A model generated the notes under the pieces. It did no database searches. It was not told the DNA's origin and saw nothing but the letters and a program-made list of their open reading frames with translations. A DNA stretch of 64,000 bases from Chionis minor (Eukaryota > Chordata > Aves > Charadriiformes > Chionididae): positions 203,592 to 267,591 of the forward strand of contig VZSF01003499.1 of the NCBI GenBank assembly GCA_013398295.1, given 5' to 3'. The stretch's first letter is position 1. Every line of letters begins with the position of its first letter. This document shows positions 12,451 to 24,060 of this stretch, piece after piece. Position numbers and translations under genes: made by a program.

Positions 12451-13794
12451 AACTGTGGATGAAGGGTCCAAGGCTTTCCAAAGCACCTCTGTGACCCCAT
12501 TCCAGACCTCCAGAATTGTGAGGAGCTATTCATTTTAATGGGAATGCAGTGTCCAATGCCCCTGGGCAGTCCAGGCTTCAGGAAGCCCTGTCCTATTGCA
12601 AGTCTTGCTCTGAACTCCCAAAATTGTGTCCGGAGGACAGAAAGAGGTTTCCTCTTTGTGAACACCAAGGACCTTCCCTGACTGTGGGAAGAGCCGTGTT
12701 GAGCAGAGGATGGTACAGGGATGGAAGGCTGACTGCTGCAGAGATCCAAGAGAGGGATGTCTCCCCTCCCTGCCTCCTCATCCTCCTCCCCTTTGCCCTC
12801 CCAGCACATCCCCATCCTTCCAAATCTGTTGCTCATCATATCCCACCAGCTGATCCAACAGCAAACCTGCCCTGGCCCAGGTTACCTCCAGCCGTGTCCT
12901 GGAGCCCCAGCGAGTGGCAGAGGATCCCAGGACACCTGGCAGTAGGAGCCGGGCCCCATCCCCACCCACTGCCCTCAGCCCAGGGGGAGCAGGGCTGTCA
13001 GCACCCTGAGGACACGGTGCAGAGGGAGGAATTCTCACTCCTTCCCAGGCAGGAGAGCAGAGAGCCAGGACAGCCCTTTGATGCTTGTCCTTCCTTCTCT
13101 GCTCTCTGGAGCACTGTCAAACAAGCAGGGCATGCAAGAGGTTGCTGAACTGATGGAGCTGGAGACCCTCTGGGACAAGGAGCGGAGGAGGGACCCAGAG
13201 CACGGCAGAGCAGAGAGCACCTGACCATCCGCCAGCCGCCCCAGTGTCACCAGCATCTCCCTCTCTCAGCAACCCCTGTGTCTTGTCAGTTGGGAAACTG
13301 GGATAAGGGGCCTGTACCAGCTGGAGCTGAAAATGGTCACTGTTTTGGTGATTTAGGAAGAGCGCCTGGCCATGGAGCAGTGATACAGGGTGGGAATCTA
13401 CAGTTGTTCACATGAAGCAACCCCATTAGCACTGCCCAACACAGGAACATCACAAGGGGTCAACCCCAGAGGACAAAACAGGCGTCTCTGCAGCACAGCA
13501 GATTCTATGGAGAAGATCCAAAGCACCATTTGAAGTCCCTCACTGGACAGGGCTATTTTAAAATGTCATTTGTGCCCTCCTCCCATGTTTTCCCAAATGC
13601 AAGGGCTGCTGGTGGGGCTCCATGCCCATCCCCTGACGTGAATGATGGCTTTGCAGATTGCCCCAGCACAATGCTATTTGTTTTTTTGCTACAGCCCTGC
13701 ATTTTGTGGGTTTGTGGACGGGGTTGCGGACTCAAAGGCATGAGAAGCAATCCCAGCCATGACACACTTCTCGTGATAGTGATCGTGCAAGCAT
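12451..13794. other. intergenic, long chance ORFs
   Basis: GC-rich. The 199-codon plus-strand frame (12,549-13,148) overlaps several minus-strand frames, is Pro/Ser-rich and carries no recognised motif. I treat it as a chance frame. Confidence 0.55.
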
Positions 13795-13925
13795 TCACTG
13801 ACAAGCAAGTCTAATCAGCATGCAAAATAGCTTGTTAGCTGCCCTCTATCATAACCAATCTGTTGACAACTTAGGCTTGCGTCATAAATCAGGACTTCAG
13901 ATCATGAGGCTGTAATAGCCCTTTG
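13795..13925. promoter_or_regulatory. candidate conserved noncoding element
   Basis: An AT-rich segment with TCTAATCAG, ATGCAAAA, CCAAT and a TGCGTCATAAATCA stretch resembling an AP-1/Maf-type site. It has no coding potential. It is called by appearance alone. Confidence 0.27.
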
Positions 13926-15962
13926 CAAACTGTTGCTGGGATCGTTACAGCAGCCCAGCTACTGTGCAGTGACTTTCCAGACCTGCTGCAGCAGCAGGGT
14001 CAAGGCGAGCTTTGCATGTGCCATCGGGTGCCATCGAGGTGTCTTCCTCTCCTTGACACATCTCAGCTCTGATCTGCATCGCAGAGGGCTGCACCATGAA
14101 GGGACCTCACCGCAGAGCAGGTAGAGTATCCCCAGAGCAGCACTGGCAGCTATTTCACAGACAGCCAAGCTGCAAGGGCCAGGATCTTTCTCAGGAACCA
14201 TTTAATTTACCAGCAAGGCTGTAACCCATGCACCATCTACTCCATGTGCTGACATCACTTTCTGGGGCATTTTTCCAGCAGAGATAAGGCAACCCGTGTC
14301 CTGATGCAGACACCATTTGCTGCTTGCAAGACAGTTGACTCTTGAGTGTCCCCAGCTGCCGTGTGAGCCAGCCACCACAGCACTCATCTCACGCACACTC
14401 CACTGTCCCGCTCCACCTTCACATGTGAAATGCACTAAATGATGCCTCTGTGTTTTTGTCGGATCAAGGTGGAAGCAATTTCCCCTTAAAATGCCTCTTC
14501 GAGGGAAACATCAGCTTTTTTATTTGGCTCTTACCAAAACTTTTACACTTTTTTTCATTCCCTGAATCGTATTTTCATCATTTCCATTCTTCTATTCAAA
14601 GCAAAAGGTACATTACAATCTTTTATGCACAGCATTCACAAATGTTTAAAATATCAGAGGAGGTTTTTCATGGAGCTGAAATTCCCCCTGAGCATCCCCC
14701 TGGCTGGGACAATCCCCATGACTGAGGACCCTGGGGGGATCACTTGTTTGCAGGGAACAAAGTTCTTGTAGCCTTGAAGCAAAAGCCATCCCTGGTTGTG
14801 CTTAGTGCTGTGCTCTGCACCAAAAATCCTCTGTCAAATGAAATGAGGAAGACCATGGTGCATTTTATAACAGGAGAGAGATGCCACAGAAGGTCCCACA
14901 GTTTCATAGGGTGTCACACTCTGATGGGACCTGGCAGAAACATCTTGGATGTGGCTGGATGGCAGGCAGGATGGACCGATGGATGACACCCACCCAGGTC
15001 TTTTCAAGCCTGCTGCCATCCCAGCCCCATTCCTCACTGTCTTTGGAGGTGGCCAACTGCAGAGTGAGGAGCTGTCAGCAATCCCCTCCAGGCAATATTT
15101 AGCAATCCCCAGTACTGGGGATGCAGACAAGGTGTAAAACACTGCAGTTCTGTCCCCTCCCACACCCCTGGAGTGATCCAGGCCCTGGTGATGCCTCAGC
15201 TCTGGACCTGCTCCCTGGCAGCAGGTGAACATCTCTGTTTTCAACCTCCTCCACCTCCATAGAGGTTCCCTGTGCTGGCTTTCACTCAGGCAAATTCCAC
15301 TCATTGAAATGCCAGCCATCCCATCTTCATTAGTCACAGTCCTTGTCTGCTCTTTTGGGCACCTGCTGTTTGCAGGCTCAGCTGAAGTTCCCCTGGGGAC
15401 TTCTGGTAAGGAGAGAACGTCCTCTGGTCCGAGAGCGGCTGCGGAGGGCTCAAGCTGGGACAGGTCCAGACCGCAGCAGAGGAACCACCTCCCTGCAGGG
15501 CGGTTGTATTGGTGTGAACTGCACTGCAAAGCCCATCTCCCCCCCGGCACGGGCTAGTGCCAAGTTATTTACAGGCCGTGTTAATACGGTGGACACCATG
15601 GCAGCCAACGCACAGGGATTAAACCAAAGCCCTTCAACTGAACTGTGCGAACTGCTGCAGAGGGAGGAGGGAGCCAGCCCTCCCCACCGGGCTTCCAGGG
15701 CCCCCAGCTGCCCATGGAGGTGGACACACTCCGTAGCACCTTGGGCTACCCCGTCTTCACGTGGCAGCTCTGAGCAGACAGAACATCAAATATGTCCCGA
15801 TCAGCAGGAATCGTAAGCTTGTCCATGTTCAACGCGCTTGCTGTTGGTGGCTGTACACTTGCTCCTGGGGAGCAGCAGTTCCTTTCCGGCTGCTTTCATC
15901 TGGTATTAAATCACTCCAGGAATCCTCCTCTAGCAGTTAGTCAGCCTCCTCCTCCCTCCCGG
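13926..15962. other. intergenic, no gene recognised
   Basis: The minus-strand frame at 14,834-15,550 (238 codons) is among the longest in the upstream half. It shows no family motif and its composition is that of GC-rich random sequence, so it is not annotated as a gene. No mobile element was recognised. Confidence 0.5.
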
Positions 15963-15991
15963 AAAAATAAAAATAAAAATAAAAAAAAAAA
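15963..15991. repeat. (AAAAAT)n / poly-A tract
   Basis: Three A5T-type units are followed by a run of A. No retrocopy with a poly-A signal is visible upstream, so it is a simple repeat. Confidence 0.9.
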
Positions 15992-16862
15992 GAAAGCTGT
16001 TTTGTCAGTAAATGTGATAAAAATCTCCCCTTCATCTAGATTCAAGGAGAAGCTAATCAAAATATTTACACAATCCTCATGATACTGCACTCGCCAGGGC
16101 TTTTGTGATGTCCTGATTGCAGCAGGGCCCCCTCAAGCATCGCCCCAGCCCAGAGGAGGAAATCCCAGGCTGGCCGCTGCAGCCCTGGTGCCCACGGGCA
16201 TCTCACATTGCCCCCGTGGCCACTTTCCTGGGCTCGCTGGCCCCATCCCACCCTGCGCTACCGGCTGCAAGGAGCCACATCTGTCAAGCAGCCGAAAGCT
16301 TTGCACATCCACAGGAGCAGGGCTGAGGAGTGTGTTCACTCAATCATCCGGCTGGGCTGGAGCAATTAAAAGAAAAGCACGTTAAAACCTGCAGTTCTGC
16401 ACAGCACCGCACAGGAGACAGCGTCTGAGGCCAACCCTGGGTATGGTCTGTCCAGCTGAGCGCGGGCAGCACGGGGCTGAGCTGTCTATGCATCTGAGGA
16501 TCTGCCTTTGCACATCCCAAAACCCGAGGCTCCCTTGCCCTGCCGAGCCTCTGCCCATCTTGCTCCGGGAGTGTGGATACCCAGCAGCCGGCACTCGACT
16601 GGGTGGATGTTGGAATTTTGCATTGCAGCATCCCTTGGGCAGGTCATTGGGCGTTTCTTCCACCTTTGTTCACAGTGTGAGATTAGAATGATGAAAAAAG
16701 CCTCATCTCAGCCAGAGATGCTGACAGGCAGTGCTCCCCATGGCCCCGCTCACGAGCACCACTCCTGAAACGGTGGACCACAGTCACCTCAACCCTGGAC
16801 TACGGGGTAATGCTGGAGGGGACCTGCTTGGCCCCTCCGAGCCACCAGCCCTCCTGTGGTCC
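15992..16862. other. intergenic, no gene recognised
   Basis: A short AT-rich start gives way to GC-rich DNA. Nothing was recognised on either strand. Confidence 0.5.
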
Positions 16863-17024
16863 AGCAACTCTCTGGCCATCCTGCCTCATCCCACCATACT
16901 CAGTGGCTCTCTTGGCCATCCCCCCTCTTCCCACCATACCCAACAGCTCTCTGTCCATCTCAACACATCCCACCATTACCCAACGGCTCTCAGTCCATCC
17001 CACCTTGTCCTACCCAAAAACTCA
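16863..17024. repeat. minisatellite, four ~40-bp units
   Basis: Tandem array in four units: 16,863-16,904 (42 bp), 16,905-16,944 (40), 16,945-16,984 (40) and 16,985-17,024 (40). Each begins GGCTCTC or AGCTCTC (first copy AGCAACTCTC), then has a GTCCATC or GGCCATC block, and units 1-3 then have ATCCCACCAT or TTCCCACCAT, with ACCCAAC closing units 2 and 3. The fourth unit is the most diverged. The plus strand is C/T-rich. Confidence 0.88.
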
Positions 17025-20000
17025 GCTACTCCCACTGGTTGTGTTTGCTGCCAAAGACCTTCCTGGATGAAATGCCTGATCTGGTGGCCCCTTTCTCTCA
17101 GGTTTGCACAAGGGCTTGCTCATCTCTTCTGGCTCTTCTCTCCAGAGAAGTGAACATGGGCAGCCTCGTGCAACACCTTCCAGACAGACAGCATTGTCTG
17201 CAGATAGATACAACCAGAGATGTTTTCCTGACTGAGATCAGGCCGAGATCTTGGTTTGCTTTCGTTGACAGTTCACACACCTCCATGCATCCCCCCCAGC
17301 ATCAGGTTCTGACAACCTTTGTCAGTAGACAGGAGCTGCCTCTGCTGATACCAGTGTGTGATTTCACTGTGCGAACAGCAGCCTGCCTCCTCATTTGGCA
17401 TCCATTCATGAAGATTAGATGCTGTTTCTATTTCCACCTTTCACTGCAACTTTCTTAAATGTACCAGCACTGAGGTGTGGCCCAGCCCCTGCTCAGCCAG
17501 GTGAGCCCCATCCACCAGCAAATGCATTTCGTTTGCACCCTTAGTAGCTGCAGTGGATCTGGGAAGGCTGTTTTAGACATCTGAGAATAAGGATCTAGAA
17601 CAAGGTCATCTTTTTGTTTTGGGGGGTTTTTTTCCAGGCAGTACAAAGAAACCTGTGCTACTTTGGTCCTGGAGATAAGCTTTTCCTGCACCATTGTTAC
17701 AGGCTGTTTTCCTTGATGGACTCTATTTTTGGCACATGCAATAAGCTCTAACATCCTTCCCTATCTCTATGTTCAGCGGAGTCCAGTTTAAAATATTTCT
17801 GGCCTTTTATCTTAGATTCTCCAGTGCTGAAGCAATACTATATATCCTTTAGACCTTATTTTTGTCTTATGAATCACCAACCTTTAGACAAGATCCTACT
17901 GGGTATGAAGAGCCCCTGCTAAAGAACAAACGGTGCTGGGGTAATAACGTATCAACTCCCTGCAGCCTCCTCTCCAGCAGTAGCTCTGGCACTCAGTTTG
18001 CATCCTGCCGGAGTCTAGACAAGCGGTTTTGATCCAGCAGAGAAGTATTAGTTCAAACTCTGGACTTTGCTCCCACGCACTTCTATCAAATGCTCTCAAG
18101 TGCGTTTGAAACCACTAAATCTTCCCGTTAACAGCCCATTTGCAGATGGAAAAGTTATTTCTGCAGTCTTGCAGGGGCTGTTTGTCAAGCAGGTTTCACT
18201 AATACTGGCTTCCTGTAAATAAAGACATGAAATATTTGTGTCAGTTTCTCCTTCTCTGGGGATTTTGGTGCTCCAGCCTCAAGTTGGTCTCCAGGTTCAA
18301 CTGTGCTGTTGCAAAGATGGGTATCTGTGTCCTCCTGGGGTCTCAATGAATGTCAGCTCCTGGAGGCGTCTGGCTCCCCTTGCAGAAGGACTGGCCATGG
18401 AGAAATTCCCACTGGAAAGTTAAAGGGGGTCCCAGGTATCAGGACAGAGAGCCTCTATCACGACAGTAGCTCTTCGTGGCCCAGGAGGTGTCCCCAAGTC
18501 TTGTATTCCTTTGCAAATTCATGCTTGCCTCATGTGTCCTGGGGAATGAGACACGCTTCATGTACTTTTGGGGCAGGTTGAACCTCACGCCTGTTGCACA
18601 TCTGTGTGATTCAAGCTGCCAAACTGGGGACATAGTTCCCACCACCACTCACTCTCAAAGGTTTGTTGTGTTCCTCCGTCATCAGAGGGGGCTGCTTCCA
18701 TACCCTCAGCCTTATCTTTCACACCTTGTTGCAGTAACGTCTCACTTTTAGGTGCATTATTTCCATCACAGAAGATTTATTCTATTGTCTTCATTTTTTT
18801 GACTGAGCCTTAGTCCAGCAGCTCCGGCTGTTAAAGAGCAGTTCGGGCCCATAAGTCACATTCCTCTACCCTTTCCAACTCAAAACATCACCTGTATAAT
18901 ACAAAATGCTCAAAACACCATTATAAATAGCTTTATTTTTTCTGTGCTACCTCCCAGTACTGCCTGCCACCCAAATGGCAGTGAGGTCAGTGTATCCTAA
19001 AGGAGAACTCATTGCACATGAGATTGCTCCTGTTTTTCCAAGCCTACCTGCCAGAGTCCTGCTAATGCACACAACGTAAAAATATTTGGCATGAGTCACC
19101 TCCCCCAGAATTCTCCCCCTGGAAAGCAGTAGAAATATTCCTCCTACATGTGTAGTACGTTGGGTCTGGGTGTGAGTGGAGAGTTGTGTCAGCTGCTTTC
19201 CCGCAGTGATCACTGCACACCTCCACCCTCACATGGGCGTCCAGAGCCATGTCCCACCCAGCTCTTCTCTTAGTCCTTCCTATGGGGACGGACTGGGGCA
19301 CCACTGGGCTCTTCTGCCCCTGCACAGAGCTGTGTTTCTCTGGTAGGGGGAACACCTCTTCAAACTCCTCCTCTACAGCTCTAGCCCTTCAGCTAGCAAA
19401 TGTGCTGCTATGAAATCTTTGCTCTTAATACTATTTGCCTGCTTGCAGGTACTGCTCGCCCTTACAATACTCTTAATTGCATATTTTTCAGTTTGTATCT
19501 ACCTTTACGCTCAGATTGCTCAACTCCTCAGTGGGGAGGAGACCGCTGACCTCATTCCTATGAAGGATTTCCTGAGCTAGAGAACTGCTGCTTGCGCTGC
19601 CACAGCTCTGAAAAGCAAAACAGTCCAGAGGACCTCCTAGCCATTTGTACCAGCTCCATTTGTGGTGTCCCCGGCAGCCCAAATTCAGAGATGGCAGAGT
19701 TTTCTGTCTTGGGTCTCCTTCCCTGTTCCCTTGGGTTCACACTCACTCCCCGGCTGGCATGGCCTCATCCATCGGCAGGGTTTGGTGTGCACCAGGGATA
19801 TGTACTCGCCCAAGGCCAGCACTGGGGCTCTGGGATTTTTGCCCCTGGTGTCTGTTGCAGTATGGTTTTGTGCTGGGGACTCAGTTTGCCTCCTTACCAG
19901 GCATGACTGGCTCTCAGCCCCGGGCTGGTCTTCACCTCCTTGCATCTGCCACTTTAAAAGCATCTCATTTGCCTGATGAGTTCAGGATACCAGAGACTTC

Positions 20001-22053
20001 TCCAGCAGTTTTGTTGTTGGCTTTTGTTGTTGGAGTTACACAAAAGCCATTAAGGGTGTTAAGTGCTGAAATCAGGCTGCCTCCACCTCTCCCTTCCTGT
20101 TGGCCTCCATACCCTGCACACACAGGGAGAAGCAGTGTTTAAACCCTCTCTCAAGACTCATGGAGTTTCTCCTCCAGAGCTTTAACTGTACTGCTCTTCC
20201 ACGCTATGTATTTTCTTAGTTCATTTTCTTTTGATCCCATTGGAGGCTCAGCAGCTTCAGAGTCCAGGGCTGTGGCAGAGATCTGCTTTGGCCCAGTGGG
20301 TCTGCCCTGATGTGCCAGTGTGATGTAGAGAACCTCTCCAGCAGCCCTGGGCACAGTTTCTCCACCATGCAACCCCCCTGTGAGGAGGGAGATGGCGTGC
20401 ATGGGCAGCTCCACCACAATCACAGCAGCCTGGTAGCACCCCATCAGCCCTTGCCTGGGGACAATGGTCACCAACGTAGATGTCTCTACAGAATAACATC
20501 AGGGCCAAGCTGGCTCATCCAAAAATTCCTGGATACCCCACAACACTGTGGTCTGTACCATCCACTCACCTGGCTCAGACCCAACACCTCTGTGTCCCGT
20601 GTCCACCACCGCAGAGCAGAGGGCATCAGCGGCAGAGCAGGACCTTGCTCTGCACCTCTCAGGAGCAGCGCGGATCAGCCGGAGCTTCCCCAGCGGTATC
20701 TCTGCCCCTTGGCAGCAGCACAGCCACCAGCAGGGCTGCCCCCTCAAGGAGCCTTTGCTCCCAGAAATGTCTCACGCCAGGATCTAGCTGGGACTTGGGC
20801 AAGAATTCCCAGACTAAATCCTTCCAGCCTGGCGATGAAATCACCCATCAAAAGGCATGTAGCCGTGCTCCCACCATCAGCCAGACATCTGACATGGGCT
20901 GCAGGGGAAGGAGCTGGGAAAATAAACACGTCTTCCTGCGCACGTCCCCCACTGCTGGGAGGATCGAGTCACTGAAACCAAACCTGTCCTCACTGCCCCG
21001 GCTATGAGCAGGGCCAGCTTGGCTCCTGGCCCATCAAATAAGCACGTGTCTCTGGTGAGCAGGTACCAGATTCACCTCCCAGGCAGGGACTTTGAGTGCC
21101 ACAAGCAGAACCTGCTTTGCCTAATTTTGAACGTACCTGGAACAGGAGGTTGTCGAGGGATGGGGAGGGGCAGGACCGGGAGGGAGAGAGGAATTCCTGG
21201 GAAATCAGGAGTGAGGATGGCTGGAAAATTATAGACCACAGGAAGCTGACTGGGAGAAAGAAGAGAATGAGGGCAAAAGAGGTATAAGATTTGGTCCACC
21301 GCTATGTGGACATCCCCTCCTGTCAAGGTCCAGGGAAGGTCCATTGCCTGCCTTGGCATTGCTCCCAGCAGCACCGGAACTCCTCACAGAGCCCCCGAGC
21401 AACGCTGCGCCCTGCAGCCATTGTCACGGCTGCATCAGAAGGATGTTGGGTTTCATCAGCAAAGGCTCAGCCCCATTTGTCCATCTACAGGGTTGACCTG
21501 ACCAGGATGCTCTCTGCCAGGATGCTGGAGAGGTGAGAGGGTGCTGAGAGCAGAGGGACAAAGACAGCACTGGACAAACCCCAGAAATGAAGAATAAAAC
21601 ACTTCCAGGAACCCACCTTCCCCACCAAAATAGCCTTCAGGCTCCAGCTCTACCCAAAGGTCACCAGCTCCTAGCATCCAGGAAGACCCATCACGTCTCT
21701 TTGTTCAAGGAAGAGTTTCAGTTCCTGGAAGACAGGAGTCGGCTCCTTTTTAATGTATTGCAACTTAACAAGCTTGGACAAAGCAGCTTCAAGTTTCCCC
21801 CTGGGGGGATTCAGCGAAAGCTGTGATTTATCACGTTCTACATGTAGCACTTCCCCAGGCCTGACTCCCTGTGTCGAGTGGTGGCTCCGAACAATGCTGA
21901 AAATGCTCCTCTCCCTCATCGTCCCTGACCTGAGCGTGACTCACGGAGCAGGGGGAGGACCACGGCATTTCACAGGGATTTTATCCCTTCGTCCAAGAAC
22001 ACCAAAGCTCTGTGCAAATATTCATCACCCCTCCAAGGCATAGAAACACCGCT
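17025..22053. other. intergenic, no gene recognised
   Basis: Mixed composition. The T/G-rich stretch around 17,618-17,633 is low complexity. The overlapping plus-strand frames at 20,310-20,975 (221 codons) and 20,480-21,007 (175 codons) cover the same DNA in different frames and neither has a recognisable motif. I see no exon, RNA gene or transposon. Confidence 0.5.
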
Positions 22054-22121
22054 GCCATTTTAGAGAGGAAGAAACTGAGTCACAGGACTCCGAAGTGACT
22101 TGCTCATGCTCACACTGGAAT
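22054..22121 (-). mobile_element. MIR-like (CORE-SINE) relic
   Basis: The plus strand reads like the reverse complement of the MIR core: CCATTTTAGAGAGG, then GAAACTGAGTCACAG, AAGTGACTTGCTCA and GCTCACAC, in the order and near the spacing of the consensus blocks CCATTTTACAGATGAGG, GAAACTGAGGCACAG, AAGTGACTTGCCCA and GGTCACACAG. MIRs are ancient amniote-era SINEs, abundant in mammals and rare in birds. The match was made from memory of the consensus, so it needs a RepeatMasker test. Confidence 0.5.
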
Positions 22122-22204
22122 GGGTCCAGCCAGCCTTGCAATATGGGAACTATTGGGGGCCCTCACTTCGGAGGTAGGAGATGAAATTTGAGGACTTTGC
22201 CACA

Positions 22205-22490
22205 ATTCCCAAAGGCTTTCCAGTAACGGAGTAGTTCTAACAAGGCAGACAGCAATAATCCAATTGGGTTTTCAAGCCAGAGAGTTATCTGAAATCCCTG
22301 CCATTGCTTCCAGATATTTTTCTTGCTGATCCTTTACTCATTTCAGAGCTCCCAGGATGCACCTGCGATGCAGAGTGAAATGCGCTAATTACTAACCTGG
22401 AACTGGTTATGTTTATGATCATGAATTTACGCTGCAGGGTCCTTTCAAGTTAACTGTAACAGCCTCAATTAATCCTTTATTTATAGAGAG
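22205..22490. promoter_or_regulatory. candidate conserved noncoding element
   Basis: This AT-rich island lies between two MIR-like relics. It contains GCTAATTACTAA, TTATGATCATGAATTTA, AGTTAACT, CAATTAATC and CTTTATTTATAG. No open frame of note occurs. Clustering of homeodomain-type cores suggests an enhancer, but this is inference. Confidence 0.3.
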
Positions 22491-22514
22491 CCAACCTGTG
22501 TGGAAACAAAGAGA

Positions 22515-22700
22515 GGGGAGGAGGAGTCGGGACACTTGGGTTCGGTTCATTGCTCTTTAGCTCTGCCGCTGACCCCAGATATGACTTGGCAGAAGAAGTC
22601 AGGCCTGGTGGTGAAGCTATCAAATGAGATTTAGGAGATCTGCATCCAACTCTTGGCTTTGTCGCAGATTCCCTGGGTGACTTCAAGGAAGACGCCTGCT
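22515..22700 (+). mobile_element. MIR-like (CORE-SINE) relic(s)
   Basis: Two stretches resemble the forward 5' half of MIR. One at 22,525-22,575 has CTTGGGTTCGGTTC followed by GCTCTGCCGCTGACC, compared with CCTGGGTTCGAATCC and GCTCTGCCACT. The other, at about 22,640-22,695, has CCAACTCTTGGCTTTG followed by GGGTGACTTCAAGG, compared with TGTGACCTTGGGCAAG. They could be two insertions or one duplicated copy. The match is weak and from memory. Confidence 0.38.
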
Positions 22701-23909
22701 TAAACCTAAACCCGCACAGCAGCATTTCCAGCATCGGGGCGATCTCTCTGATCAGGGGTGAGGCCAACGCTCTGCCTTCCCGGCATCAGGGCAAGTACGT
22801 TTTGGCCATGCCAGCACAGGGAGCACCTGGCTGGCTGAGGCGCCCTGCTGCCGAGTCCCCATGGCCAGCGCAGATGCCTTTTGGTTGAGCATCCCATGTC
22901 CAGCCATGGGAAGCAGAGCAGTGCTGAGCCACTGGGCCACTGGAGGTCTTCCAGGGCTACCACACGTAGGCAACAATATGGATATACGGCCACCTGGACT
23001 AAGACATTCCCAGTGCCCAAGCAGTGGTTGTTACTGGTGAGAAGGTCTCAGTCCTCTCTGACTGCATAACCACCAATGTGTTGCACGGAAGCTCCCCAGT
23101 TGCAGGCTGTGCCAGAGCTACAATGTACGAGCAGATCAGCCAGCAGTCTCATCCCACATTAAATAAAGCTGCTGCAAGCAAAACCAGAAAATAAACTTGT
23201 TTCGCCAGCAACCAGCAAGGCAACAGCCAAACCAGCCAAGCTGGATAGAAACCGGTCAGGTAGCACCACTCACCCTGGTTAGGCTGGGCTGGGAGCAAGG
23301 CAATGGACATGTTTAGGAAACACTCATCAAGCTCCTTCTAGATGCCTCTGTTTGCATGCCCAAAAGTCACTTTCGAAGGCAATGGCTACAGGCAAGGAGG
23401 ACAGTGTGTCACCCCTCAGTCCCAGCCCCAGCAGAACTGACTGCATCTCCTGGAGACATCGAAAGTCAAGGTTTCTCCATCTGAGAGCTGCCACTACTGG
23501 AGGCGGTGGTTACTCTGGGGGCTCAAAGGTGATGGAGGAGTGACTGGCTTGTAGGGCTGCAGGATGAGGAACAGCAGGAATCCCCCACATGCTGGACAAG
23601 GACTGAGGGACACATACAGACCCTGTCTTACAGGAGTGTTGGTGTAAATTGCATTATTTGCAGGGCCTGCTCAAGCACCATTTGGCTAGAAGATCGCTTG
23701 GTTTCAATGGATGATGACTTGGCTTTAAGTTATTTGCTTCTTCAGCTTCTCTGAGCTGACTCCTGCAATAGGAGTGATGCCACTGGAGCCATTCAGCCTG
23801 GATTGGAGGTGAGATCCCCCTAAAAATGGAGAGGATCTGCTGTTCACCACCTCCTCCACTGCAAAAGCCAAGGGCCATCGGACGGAGCTAGCAGAAGTCA
23901 AACATAGGT
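22701..23909. other. intergenic, no gene recognised
   Basis: GC-rich. Open frames are short and overlapping. Nothing was recognised. Confidence 0.5.
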
Positions 23910-24060
23910 CAAAGGAAGGTGTAGTTCATCCAGTAAGCCCTGTTGGACCTAGGGAACTCCTTGCCAAAGGAAAATGTGGCTGCAGAAGGTTTCCATGGAT
24001 TCAAGGAGACACTGAATAAGTGCTTGAAAAAGAGATCTCTTGAGATTTGCTAAATCAACA
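23910..24060 (+). mobile_element. degraded CR1-type LINE fragment
   Basis: Resembles the 3' part of older CR1 families: GGGAACTCCTTGCCAAAGG (near 23,952), TGTGGCTGCAGAAGGTTT and CATGGATTCAAGGAGACACTG, as in old amniote CR1s whose ORF2 end reads like a WNSLP/V-type motif followed by a FK-rich tail. No intact frame remains. Boundaries are approximate. It is clearly older than the copies at 1.5 kb and 60 kb. Confidence 0.5.

Noticed and set aside
12549..13148. Plus-strand frame of 199 codons
   Set aside because: Pro/Ser-rich low-information peptide overlapped by minus-strand frames; no family resemblance.
14834..15550. Minus-strand frame of 238 codons
   Set aside because: No recognisable motif, several overlapping plus-strand frames, and a GC-rich context in which such lengths arise by chance. 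No splice or promoter evidence.
20310..21007. Two overlapping plus-strand frames of 221 and 175 codons
   Set aside because: Same DNA in different frames; neither has a domain or splice-bounded structure.
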